Below the pieces are notes generated by a model. That model saw only the letters and a program-made list of their open reading frames with translations. It ran no database searches and had not been told where the DNA came from. A DNA stretch of 64,000 bases, from contig CM047805.1 of NCBI GenBank assembly GCA_026214975.1, positions 2,046,001 through 2,110,000 of the forward strand, read 5' to 3'. Each line of letters starts with the position of its first letter. Positions within the stretch are counted from its first letter, which is position 1. The DNA is from Gentiana macrophylla. Taxonomy: Eukaryota > Streptophyta > Magnoliopsida > Gentianales > Gentianaceae. Of this stretch, positions 45,348 through 56,945 are shown one piece after another. Position numbers and translations under genes: made by a program.

Positions 45348-47663
45348 TATATATATATATATATATATTTTCAAGGAAAAAACTGCCTAATTTTTTCCCA
45401 ATTGATCCGACCCAAACCCGGTTTGCTGGAATTAAAATTAAAAAAAAAAAAAACCCAAATACGTTCGTAATCTCTTCCCACGTTCTATTTTCGCCCAACT
45501 TCCATGGTCGACTAATCCATCCCTAGCTCAACCTCCCACGTTCTCCTCAACCCAAAAAACTCCGGTACATAATTTACCACCCATGTTAAGTGAATCCGTA
45601 TTCCTTCCATCCATCTCCAGTCTCCACTTCGAAAAAACAGGTTGCAGAAATTCCCGGTTTCGATTCCAGAAAGTTTGAATCCGATCTGATGGCCGCCGAT
45701 AACAAGGGATGGGATTGATTGCTGGTACTAAGGTCTTATTATTTTATGATATCGGTTTTATTGTATCAATTCACTACTCCTAAAACACTTTAATTCCCGT
45801 TTCATTTTGATATTATTCACGGATTACTATGCTTTCTAGGGATTTTCTATTACATCAGATTAGCTTTTCCTCTTCTTACAGAGGATTGCTGTAGGAAACT
45901 GTCTTTTGGAGCTCATAGTATGAATTCAGATTGATGAATTCTATGGGGATATAAGGTTCTGTAGGTGATCCAATTTTTTCATGTAGCACCTTTCTCTGCA
46001 ATTGTATAATTTTTTTAACATGAAACTGCAGTAGGTTGATATAGGTCAGAAGATTATTCGATTGAAAAGGGAAACTATATCAACAAAAGGAAGAAACATC
46101 AACATCGAAGAGGCAAATCATATGATCTTTGGACCGTTTAGAATATTTTATTATTATTATTTGTCTTTTTTGTCTTTCTGTTTCGGTTCCTTCTTCTCAT
46201 CACGTTTTATACTGTGTATATTCCGACAACGAAGAAACTCCCGTGTCGAAGAATGGAGTACGCACGATCTGCCGAGTATGGCAATGCGAATTGGGTATTT
46301 GGGTTGGCATCAAGCTCTCTGCGAGATTTATTGTGGATTTATTGTGTTTGTTACATCATTGCCCGTGAACTGTGATGTTTTGATTTTTTTGCTTTATAAA
46401 ATTACCTGTGACATCGATTGATGGCGGTTTATGGGTTTTCAGGCATATGATTCGTAGTCATGTTCGTATCAACAATTTATCCGGCTTCTCGACTTCTCCA
46501 CGTGGTCGGTCTTATTGCAGGTTCAAATATTTCTTATGATTTTGCGGTGACATATTTCTTATGATTTTGCAGGTACAAATATTGAGTATAGTCATACAAA
46601 ATTGTCTATAAGCAGTCTCATTAGTCATCTTATTTGAAAATTACCCCTTCTCAGTAAATTTTTACGGCATTGTTGCTTAAGTGCATACCTCATGTAATCA
46701 TATCCCTTTGTTTTTGAAGGAAAAATGATAAAAACAACATCTTTGTTTAATTGAAATGAAGATCATAGGAGCTACAAACAACTCAGTTCCTTTGGCATTG
46801 TTTGATCGGTGCCAACATCATTTTGTTTACGGAAGTAAACTACCGGGATTTATGCGGGTACTCCATCTTCAAGCCAAATGAGAAAATAAAACAAAGCTTT
46901 CACCGTCAAGTTGGTTTCTTACACCTTGCTCTGTTATTTATGTGCAATATATATTTCTTTTTACTCTTCAGACTTCACTTGCATTGCTGACTCCGTTTCT
47001 TTGGATATGCTTTTGAGTCAGAGGTATGCACTTATTTGTCTTTTGTCCTTTATATTATTTTTTGTCATTTCGAGTTGCTAATTTAACCTTGTTACCTCTG
47101 GTTGGTTGATGTTTTTTCTGTGTTTTTAGTGGCACACTTCATTTCCCAATTTACGCTTCATCACGAATTTGTTATTGATTTGTCCTCCAGAGTCTCTTAT
47201 TCTTACATCTTACATATTTTCTCCCAAAGGCAATTCTCTTTTTACTTACTATTTTATTGGACTGCATAATTTGTTGTGTGGTTGTTGAGAATTGCTTTTG
47301 TTTTAACCCTTATTAACTCTATAATGTGAAGAAGAGAGAGAGGGTTGATACCTGCTTGCAGAGGTATAAAATATAGTTTCTGTTCAGTGGTATTTACTCA
47401 GTAGTATTCAGTTTTTATGTATATACGATTCAAAGTAATCAATTTTTCAGTTGTATTTAAAATACTCATTAATTATATTGTTGGAATATATAGTCTCATC
47501 ATATGCCTTTTAAAGAAAATTAGCAGATGCTATTCTACATACGGAAAGAAATGTTCACATAATGGCTTCATGATACTTTTTTGCTATGAATAATTCTTTT
47601 TCTGCAACTAGAAACATAGCAGAAACTTGCAGCATTTGTTATGCATTCTCACTTTTGGTAGGT

Positions 47664-47701
<38 letters not shown>

Positions 47702-49775
47702 GATTTGCAGCTTATTGAATCCTTGAAAAGAATTTTTGTGATCGGTTTTTTCCCTTTGTAAATGCCTTAGAAAACATTGATTTGTTAAGTTGGTAATGGC
47801 GGTTTAGCAAATTTAGAAAGGAAGTTGGACAATGCCATTTACATTCAAGTACAAATTATTTCTGGTCTAATTTTTCATAACTGATTATTTTTTGATGCGG
47901 TTGTTAGGGCAATTCTGGGAGGATGAACCACACAAATTTGTTTTCTGTTCTTTTTCAAGTATTATTATATATAGTCAACTGGGTTGCATTAATTTTGCAT
48001 CTTTTGTATTTTTTTTTATACATTTTTATGATTTTATTTTCATTCCATATTATGTAGGTGAAAGTCGTCTGGGCAGAAGACAGCTCTACATGAGGATAGA
48101 GTGCAGTGTATTGTCAGGTTAATGTTGGGAGGTGAAGTCCGTCTTGAACGGACTGTGATTAACAATAATAAGCCTATAGATTTTTTTGTCATTTGTGAAA
48201 TTTGCGATTATTGAATTTGCTCTGGCGATGGACTGACACGAATGCCTCTATTCATTGTCGTGAAGATGCTTGAAAGCCGGGTGAAGCTAAAGGTTAGATT
48301 TTCAAATTACTTTACTTTTCAACAATTTTGTTGAACCCAATTCGACTCTAATTCAGCTAAATCACCCTTCTAATTCAGTTTTGTTTGTGTTTTGTCCAAG
48401 CTTAACACATTGCTCTACATTTAATCATAGCAGCTAAGTATAGTAAAATTGTTGATGTGTTTCAATGGTGATGCAAAGAGTCGCACATGGGAGACTGTGG
48501 CATACGATATACTAGACATTCCATCCACCTTTTGTTTTTTTTTTGTTTTTGTTTTTGTTTTTTCTTTTTTGTTTGTTGTTGTTGTTGTTGTTGTTGTATT
48601 TGATGCATAAATCATACTAAAAGGAAGGTGCTACTATATAGACAGTGAAGCTCTCATAAAGGTGTTGAAGTCACGAGCTCCAGCTTATGGTGGGGTCATC
48701 ACATGAAATTTGTTTCAACTAAGGTGTTTCTACTAAGGCATCACATGAAAGTTGGTCGACGAACGTTGGTTGCTCTTCAGGTACTCAACATTTCCTGATG
48801 AACATGTTCATCCATGTTTTAATATATATTTTTAAAAAAAAAATTTTGTCGAAAATTTCATATCAAGTAAATAAACAATATTTTTGGTTCAAATTTATCA
48901 AGAGCACATGGTGTGGTTACGAAAACAAGCATCTTTCAAGCAAGATTTTGGAACTTCGGACACTTAGCAATGAAATGCATGTGTATATTTCTGCTCAAAT
49001 TTTTGGATCATACTGCTAAATAAGTTTACTAAAGTTATAATCTCCTATTTGCTAATTTATCATAATTGCATGTTGCTAGATTATCTGTGCCTTACTGTTG
49101 CTTCCTTTTGAATGGTACTTTCATTCATTTGCCTTTTGGTTCATTGTGTGTTTGAAAGCATATTGTCATCTCTGCATATACCTGGTTCTCATGGTTAGAG
49201 CTTGCGGCTGCATGTCTTATGTGTCATGTGATCTGTAAATTTCAACCTGATTCCTTAGGCAGCGTTACGATTTCTTTTAGGTTGTCTCATATAATTACAT
49301 ATTTTGCAGGCATAAGGAAGAAGGAAGATGATTTTATGTATCAACAAGCTAATTCTTTATCCGACTTTTTTTTTTCCAGGAAAGATATGTGGATTCTCAT
49401 GTTGTTACAATTAGATGCTCTAGAAGGCTATTAATGTAGTCGCGACTCGAGTTATATATCATCTATTTATAGGCTTACTAGATGATTTGGGTTGTTTTTT
49501 TAATTTTAGTGAAAGCTTGAATCAAATACTTTGATCCATGTCAATATCATTCTGATTGCTTCAATGTGCTTGCATCACTGTTCCAGTTCCTATTGTTTCA
49601 CAGCATGAAGGTGAGAATCATAAAGCAGATATGGTATCAAGCATCGCCATTTTTTTAATTATTTTGGATTCACTTAAATAGCTTTTAAATTACTACAGTA
49701 TCTATAAATTTCTACATACACAGATCGACTTTTCAAATATAACGTTCTCCGTGCATCGCACGGGTTTCCTACTAG
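45348..49775 (+). mobile_element. Helitron-like element H3
   Basis: Follows H2 across an AT repeat that has replaced the first bases. From 45367 it matches the H2 start (ATATATTTTCAAGGAAAAAA). Ends CCGTGCATCGCACGGG plus TTTCCTACTAG, then T; its last 110 bp resemble the end of H1. The interior has exon-like pieces I cannot assign. One is at 46216-46400 (CRVWQCELGIWVGIKLSARF in one frame), another near 48059-48120. A pure T run spans about 47667-47700. No Rep/helicase is visible. It may hold captured host sequence, but I cannot name a source. Confidence 0.72.
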
Positions 49776-50259
49776 TAAATAATATATACACGAAGCAATT
49801 TAGTCTGTTTCTCCTCAATTACCCGACCCAAACCCGAAAAAATACCAAAAATGTCAACCCTGCATTAATTAAAAAATTTAAATTTATAATAAATAACCTC
49901 TCTCCAATCACACTAATTACAATTCATACTAATTACAATTTTTGATTTTCTAATAAATACGCTCTCTTTCCAATCACTAATTCTCTTGCAAAATTTGATT
50001 CCCACGTGCTCAGAATCGTATATTTTGATTTTCATTTTCCTTTTGGCTGTAATATTGTCTAATTTTTTAATAATGCTCATATCCATCTCATCACATTCAC
50101 ATATTCATTTCACTTGATTGAGTTGATTCATCCATTTGCATTCAACGGGTTTTATATTGTCGTTTCTTTTATAAAGTCATCTCATCTCATTCACATATTC
50201 ATCTCACTTGATTCATCCATTTGCATTCAAAGGTATTATATTGTCGATTTTTTTTTTTT

Positions 50260-51510
50260 TATAATGCCGAATCTCATATTCATCCATTTTGTTTTGCCAT
50301 TCTTTATTTGTGGTTGAATTGTGCAGAAATCTAGTTCGGTGCGAGGTAATAATTTTTGGCTTTCGATTTTAATTCCTTTTTGTTTTTACATTCTTTATTT
50401 ATAGTTGATTTGTGCAGAAATCTAGCTCGGTTCGAGGTATGAATTTTTGGCTTTCTATTTTAATTTTATTTGTAGAAATGTCTTATTCTGTTCCAAATTC
50501 ATACAATCCATCTTTTGATATAAAAGATGAGACCTTTGTTGCATGAAACATCAGAACAAAAAGAAATAAAGACTTAAAAAGTCTTCTGCATTAAAGTAGA
50601 GATATCGATATTTTTCAATAGGCGATTTTTTTAAATGAATAAAATGCATGACACGCTTTGTGACATACGAGTATTGTTATTTTTTTATAATGCCGAATCT
50701 CATATTCATCCCTTTTGTTTTGCCATTCTTTATTTGTGGTTGAATTATGCAGAAATCTAGCTCGGTGCGAGGTAAGCATTTTTGGCTTTCTATTTTAATT
50801 CCCTTTTGTTTTTCCATTCTTTATTTATAGTTAATTTGTGCAGAAATCAAGCTCGGTTCGAGGTAAGAATTTTTTGGCTTTCTATTTTAATTTTATTTGT
50901 AGAAACTTTTGTCTTATTTTGTTCCAAATTCATACAATCCATCTTTAGATATAAAAAATGAGACATTTGTTGTATGAAACATCAGAACAAAAAGAAATAA
51001 ACACTTAAAAAGTCTACCTGTTAAAGTAGAGATATCGATATTTTTTTCAATAGACGATTTTTTTAAATGAATAAAATTCATGACACGCTTTGTGACATAC
51101 GAGTATTATTATTTTTTGTTACCCTATCAGAATGTTCTATAACTGCTTATTTTTGTTATTTTTTGTAAATAGTCGGATTATTTTACCGTGTTAATGGTTT
51201 TTTATATTTACGAGGTAAGTATTTTTGGTTTTCTGTTTTAAATTTATTTGTAGGAAATTTTGTTTTATTTTGTTCAAAATTCATACAATCTATATTTAGA
51301 TGTAAAAGCTGCGACCTTTGTTGCAGGAAACAATAGAACGAAAAGAAATGAAGTCTTAAAAAATCTACATGTTCAAGTAGAGATATTGATATTTTTGTTA
51401 AATATGCGATTTTTTCAATGAATAAAATGCACAACACGCTTTGTGACATATAAGTATTGATATTTTTGTTATTTTTTGTTAACCTATCAGAATGTTCTAT
51501 CACGGCTTAT
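50260..51510 (+). repeat. Tandem array, about 426-bp period, with 19-nt exon-like units
   Basis: Two full units (50260-50685 and 50686-51115) and a partial third (51190-51510) share TTTGCCATTCTTTATTTGTG, AAATTCATACAATC, GAAACATCAGAACAAAAAG and TGACACGCTTTGTGACATA. Each full unit holds two 19-nt segments of AAATCTAGCTCGGTGCGAG type (50327-50345, 50418-50436, 50753-50771, 50844-50862). Each is preceded by TGCAG and followed by GTAAG/GTAAT/GTATG. The third unit keeps only the donor end (ACGAGGTAAG). Confidence 0.8.
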
Positions 51511-51659
51511 TTTTGTTATTATTTTGTAAATAGACGGATTATTTTTTCGTGTTGTTGTTTATTTTTATTTTTTATTTTTAAAGTTGGTGGTTTGTTACTG
51601 TGTAAGATTATTTTATATGGCTGCATATTTTTCTTATTTTTTTTAAATACCTGGATTAT

Positions 51660-53050
51660 TTATTTGTAAATATTCTCACAGTAAATATATCCCTATAAAT
51701 TAGTCATCCCAGAATAATATCGAATATTCTTAAATTTATGGCACTTAATGCGAAATATCACATTAAGTTATAATATTTAAAAAGGATAAAAAAAAGAGTC
51801 AAACATGCACTAATTGCAAAATTTGAATTTCTAATAAATAACTCTCTTCAATCACACTAATTACAATTCATACTAATTAAAGTATAATATTTAAAATAAA
51901 GTGAAATTCTATTATTATCATTGTGGTTCCTTGCTTAATGCACAGTTATGATAAAATTTAATTTATTAATAAACCGCAATAATCATTTCCTAGAAATCAG
52001 CCATCCCAATTAATACCAACATTTTTAAATTACAATTTTCACAATGAATGCATAATATTCTAACATTAAATACATTTTCAAGAATATCTAAACTAAACTA
52101 TGTAGACATTAAATATATCCTTATAAATTAATGAAAAATATTCTCATTTTAAATATATCTCTTATAAATTATCCATCCTAGAATAATGTCCAATATTTTG
52201 AAATTTATGGCGTTTGATGGAAATATTTTTGGCTTAAAAAAAATAAGAAATTCCATTTCCCAATTAATGCAAAATATTCTATAACTAAATTACATTTTTC
52301 AAAATATCTAAACTTAAATATGTCATTTAATGCAAAATTATGTATTTAATTGTAATATTTAAAAAAATAAAATTCTATTTTACAAATTAATGCAAAATAT
52401 TCTAACATTAAATTACATTTTAATATATATTTAAACTCAAATATATACACACTAAATACATCCCTATAAATTAATGAAAAATATTCTCACATTATGTACA
52501 CCCCTTATAAATTAGTAAACAATTTCAAATATTCTGAAATTTATGACACTTAAGGGAAATATTTTTTTCATTAAAGTAAATTATTAAAAAAATAAGCAAT
52601 TCAATTTTACCAATTAGTTCAAAATATTCTTACATTAAATTCTTTCCCCGCAAAATAGCCACTTCATTTAATGTCAAATATTCATACAATCAATTATATT
52701 TTCATGAATAACCTAATTCAAATGTTTGTGGTGTAACGTGAAATGTTTTTAGATTAAATAAATATGTTATTCAATGTGAAATATTCTTACATTAAATTAC
52801 ATTTTCAAAAAAAAAATCAAATATGCCAAAAGAAAATAATCCTCTAAAACAATTTTAAATTAATTATATAGAAATAAATAAATTCAAATATTTTAAAAAA
52901 AAATTCATTCCGTATAAATGAAAGTCCTCTATTGACACAGAATATTCAGAAATTAAATTACATTTTGAAAAATAACTAAATTCAAACATATCAATTAATA
53001 CGATATATTCTTAAATTAGGCCATCCTCTATGAATTAGCCATCTCATTTA
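51660..53050. repeat. AT-rich diverged repeat region
   Basis: Blocks such as CCTATAAATTAGTCATCCCA, GAATAATATCGAATATTCTT and AAATTTATGGCACTTAATG recur at about 51670, 52145 and 52480 with many differences, alternating with ATTAAATTACATTTTCAA-type sequence. No gene or RNA is seen in this 1.4 kb. Confidence 0.55.
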
Positions 53051-53850
53051 ATGCTAAGGAAGGTAGGAAGCGTACTGAATAAGGTGGTGTGGTGGGTAAG
53101 GTAGGGTATGATGGGGTGGTGGGTAGGGTAGGGTAGGGTGATGGGTAAGTAGGTAGGGTTGGGTGGTAGGTAGGGTATGTAGGGGTAGTGGTGGGTAGGG
53201 TTGGGTAAGGGGTGGTGGTGGGTAATGTAGGGTATATAAGGGGTTATGCTGGGTAACGTATGGTAGGGTGAAGTGGTGGGTACGGTAGGGTTGGTAGGGT
53301 AGGGTAGGGTAGAGTAGGGTAGGGTAGGTTGGGGTAGTGGGTAAGGTAAGACGGGGTGGTGTGGTGGGTAAGATAGGGCAGAGTGGAACGGTGGGTAGGG
53401 TGGGAAGGGTAGGGTGAAGTGGTGGGAAATGTATGGTTGGTAGGGTGGGGTAGGGTAGAGTAGGGTACGATAGGTTGGGGTAATGTGTAAGGTATGGTAG
53501 GGTGGTCTGTTGGGTAAGATAGGGTAGAGTGGAATGATGGGTAGGGTAGGGTAGTGTACGGTACGGTGGGGTGTTGGTAGGGTAGGGTAGAGAAGGGTGG
53601 GGTGGTGGGTAAGGTAGGGTGGTATGGTGGGTAAGGTAGGGTAGAGTAGGGAAGTGTAGAGGTGGGTGATAGTGAAGTAGAGTAGGTAATAGGAGTAGAG
53701 TAGGTAATGGATAAGATAGATAGGATGTCGATGGTATGATATGGTGATATAGGGTGGGTAGGATAGGGTGGTGGGTAAGGAATGGTAACGGTGGGTAAGG
53801 CATGGTGGGAAGAGAGGTAAGGTGCAATGGGGTATGGCATAGAGCTACCT
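53051..53850 (+). repeat. GGGTA-rich minisatellite-like tract
   Basis: About 800 bp made of GGTAGGGTAGGGTGGTGGGTAA-like variants (core GGGTA, with GGTGG inserts). The G-rich strand is the plus strand. Long open frames on the minus strand (53054-53827 and 53244-53840, proline/tyrosine/threonine-rich) are translations of the repeat and not genes. The unit differs from the plant telomere repeat TTTAGGG. The many GGG runs could form G-quadruplexes. Confidence 0.85.
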
Positions 53851-54150
53851 CACCCCTTCACTCATATCTTACCTTATCAATCATACCATACCCTACTCCA
53901 GTCAACCTTAATTCACTACCCTGCTTTACTCATCACTCAATACGTCATGCTTTATATAATTTTTTTGATTCCAGTCTTGCATATTCCAAACGTAGTAATA
54001 TAATTAATTTATTACATTACATTCCATTCGCTCCTATTATTTTATTCCATTCAATTTCATTCCTGCATAACAAACATGCCAATAAAATCTTCTTTTCATC
54101 ATTAAAAAAAAATCTTCTTATAAAATATACGTTCTCCCGTGCAATGCTAA

Positions 54151-54359
54151 AAGCAGAAATATAACCATAATTATTGACATCATTATAACTTTTGGACGTA
54201 TTTGTTGTCTTATTTTTTACTCTATGTGACATTGATCTCAAATAACACAATTTTAACTAGCATTACAATAAGTTTTGAAGGGTCTTTTATTTTGTAGTAC
54301 ATATTATGCATATTAATAGAATGTAATCACATACGCCGTCAAGAATGACATGAGTTTTG

Positions 54360-54427
<68 letters not shown>

Positions 54428-54654
54428 GGAAACGTGATCCCTCCAAAAAAAAAAAAAAAAGTGGGTGGTTTCCTTTTGTTTTCTTTCAGGAACGTGGGTT
54501 TTTTTTTATAATTTTTTTCTTATAAACTTGATTTTAAATAGAGGGGCAAAATTGTCTCAATAAAATATGTTTTGTCCTTTTTACTCAAAAAAAAAAATAT
54601 ATATGTCCTTAATACTAATTTCATAAATGTTTTTGTCCTTTTTCATAATTTTCT
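54151..54654. other. AT-rich spacer with AT microsatellite
   Basis: 54361-54424 is a pure AT repeat of about 32 units. The rest is AT-rich with homopolymer runs. 54540-54655 is related in reverse orientation to 33550-33690. No gene. Confidence 0.6.
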
Positions 54655-54960
54655 CATAAATAAAATAATGATATTTTTCAGAGAAAAAAAAAAAGAAAAG
54701 AAAATTATAGATAAGACATAAAGATCTAAATCATCGAATCTCTCTTTTCCTTTTCAACAAAAAAAAAAAAAAAAAAACTCCTTTCACTTAAAAACAAAAC
54801 CATAGTATAGTATCATCATGTATTTTTTTTGTTTTTGTTTTTGTTTTTGTTTTTATCATCTTGTATTTTAGAACCTCGATGAAAGAATCTGTTTATAAGT
54901 TTAATAAACTTGAAATATGGTATCCTCCAGCTCATGTATCTCTGTCTAATCAACACGTAC
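54655..54960. repeat. Direct repeat X, left copy, before duplicated block B
   Basis: Shares AAATAAAATAATGATATTTT, AAGATCTAAATCATCGAATC, TCCTTTCACTTAAAAAC and GAACCTCGATGAAAGAATC with 61945-62780 in the same order. The right copy is split by a foldback element at 62079-62641. Confidence 0.85.
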
Positions 54961-55021
54961 ATATTCTAATACGGGTTCTTTTTTATATTGATTATTACCT
55001 CCATCCTATAAAAAGTGTCCA

Positions 55022-56019
55022 TTGGAGGAATGCAGACTAGTGAATTGCAGACTAGTGAATTGCAGAAACCCCTTGGTAAGGGCACCACACTAAATGTATT
55101 GGGGCACCACAATAAGGTTTAAATATAGGCATGTGCTAGGGATGCCCTAAAGGGCAATGGTGAGAAAAGAGTAATAATAGCCGATCTACCTAGTGGGAAT
55201 TCGGCATGAGTGTTGGATTTGGGCTTGGTAGTATTGTCAGAGCAGTTGTGCTAATGTCAGAGCAAATATGCTCTGGCATTAGCATAACTGTTTTGAAAAT
55301 ATACTAAACACAGAATTGCCATGGCAATAATGGTAGCCTTGTGGTTTTAATCCAAAAGGTTATGTGAAACTCTTTCACCTAACCTTTTTTATTTCCTAGG
55401 CATAAAAACACTTTTATTTCTTTTTGTTTTGTAATTTCTGCATATGTATCCCCCATTGTTTCATCATCTTGACACTTTCTGCCCCTTATGTATATTTTCT
55501 TGGGCGTTGTTATTGGGCAACCCATTGAATCTATAATGACACCAAGCATCAGGCTAGGTTCAACTTTAGAGTAGTTGAAAATTTGACATTCGATCTCTGC
55601 AAAGTAAGTAGAATGTTGAGTATATATTCGACTTTCTATTGGTCGAATGTCGGTATGGTGTTCCGAGAGTATTCGTTACGTGCTATCATTTTTATTGGTC
55701 AGAAGGTTGTCGTACCGGCTCCTTCAATGTTGGTTCTTTCACACGTGTCTTTTTAGACTAAAAAGAAAAAAGAAGTAAATAGATCAGGGTTAAAAGTTTC
55801 AATATGAAACATCGAGGATATAGAGGTAGGAAAATAATGTATCACTTTGAGCTATATAATATGCATGTCTGTGCATCCATTTAGGTATTAAAAAAGAAAA
55901 AAGACTAATTTACCCTTTTATTTTTGTGTGCATGTGGATATTTACAGGCGGTTTTGGATGTAGGGATTGAAATCCTAGCAGCTGTAGGAGACGATGGTAT
56001 TACACGTTGGCTTGATTAG
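55022..56019 (+). pseudogene. ANGUSTIFOLIA 3' fragment (end of exon 6 and exon 7)
   Basis: 55022-55075 is the last part of exon 6, with an internal 15-bp duplication and its donor site. 55948-56019 is exon 7, with AG acceptor and stop codon, identical in coding sequence to 30537-30608 (AVLDVGIEILAAVGDDGITR...). There is no promoter or upstream exon, so it is a partial gene copy. It is intact at exon 7, so it could serve as an alternative terminal exon if read-through or mis-splicing occurred over 25 kb, which is unlikely. Confidence 0.92.
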
Positions 56020-56039
56020 CTAGTTGGCTGATTTATTTA

Positions 56040-56040
<1 letters not shown>

Positions 56041-56119
<79 letters not shown>
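56041..56119. repeat. ATT trinucleotide microsatellite
   Basis: About 26 pure TTA/ATT units after the exon 7 copy, followed by AATAATAATA in the opposite sense. The original copy has T-rich sequence here and no such repeat. Confidence 0.9.
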
Positions 56120-56769
56120 CAATAATAATAATAATATTTTTTTTTTCATTAAGTATTAGTATATTTTGGTGGCTACCTAGTTTAAAGACACTTTTGTAAT
56201 TGTTTAAAGGCTATAGTTTACTTAGTTGATTGGGGTGATTTGAACATGTAAATTTATAATCTTTAGATTCTTATTATTAAGTGATTTGTGTGTTATGTTG
56301 ATTTATGCTACTTCTTTTGCTTTAACCAATTGGCAAATTTTACCATACAACCATTCATTTCTAACATATCACACACGTTAAAAATGTATTATGTGAAAAA
56401 GAGTAAAATATAAAGACTCTGATATATGTTATGTGGTACAACCTTCTTACAATTGTTGTGCATACACCCACCGGTTCTCACTCACTAAAATTGGAGTTAT
56501 ACACAAACATATCATCGGTTCACCAAAAATGCGTTAAACTATACATTCGGCGCTAGCCTTGTTCCTTTAGAGGTACGCCCTCTTCCGATGTTAAAATCCC
56601 CCCCGATGAGAGGAGAATTTTAACAAATAACTAGCATCTTTTTATTGCCCATAGAAACGCTCTTACAATTTTATCGTTTTTTTTAGCAATAGCCATTCAT
56701 GCTGAAGTATTTTCAAAAACTCCTACGATTGAATCAGTCTCTCTTTCATTTAATTAAGAAATATATATA

Positions 56770-56945
56770 AGATAAAGTTTGTACTGAAGATAATTATCTC
56801 ATTAGATTTCTGATGTGTACAACTGTGCCATTACATAGAATCAAATCTAACAATAATCTAACTTATTACACATGGCACCAACACATAGTGACACATGTCA
56901 CAATACTACCACAATCACAATTATGTTATAGATATATCTCTAACA
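56770..56945 (-). repeat. 3' LTR of the copia element
   Basis: Minus strand starts TGTTAGAGATATATC and ends ACTTTATCT. The end is therefore CT, not the usual CA. Position and length are fixed by the target duplication and by the matching 5' LTR. Confidence 0.95.

Larger units (their letters stand above)
49776..54150 (+). mobile_element. Helitron-like element H4, AT-rich, degenerate ends
   Basis: Directly after H3 the sequence has CTCAATTACCCGACCCAAAC, the internal 5' signature of this Helitron group. The very first bases are not a clean TC end. A degraded 3' hairpin may be CGTTCTCCCGTGCAATGC at 54130-54147, without a clear CTRR. Inside lie a tandem array with 19-nt exon-like units (50260-51510), an AT-rich repeat region (51660-53050) and a GGGTA-rich tract (53051-53850). 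The element limits are uncertain, and it could be two elements. Confidence 0.45.

Noticed and set aside
50260..51510. CRISPR-like repeat-spacer array
   Set aside because: The 19-nt units are spaced unevenly (91 and 335 bp) and are part of a larger tandem duplication in a plant nuclear element, so CRISPR does not apply.
53054..53840. Long minus-strand open frames of 257 and 198 codons rich in Pro, Thr and Tyr
   Set aside because: They are translations of the GGGTA-type simple repeat in two frames. Neither has domain-like composition or splice context.
53051..53850. Interstitial telomere repeat
   Set aside because: The unit is GGGTA with GGTGG variants, not TTTAGGG. It does not match the standard plant telomere sequence.
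56041..56119. Functional significance of the ATT repeat next to the exon 7 copy
   Set aside because: It is a simple microsatellite in a non-functional gene fragment. Expansion there needs no special explanation.
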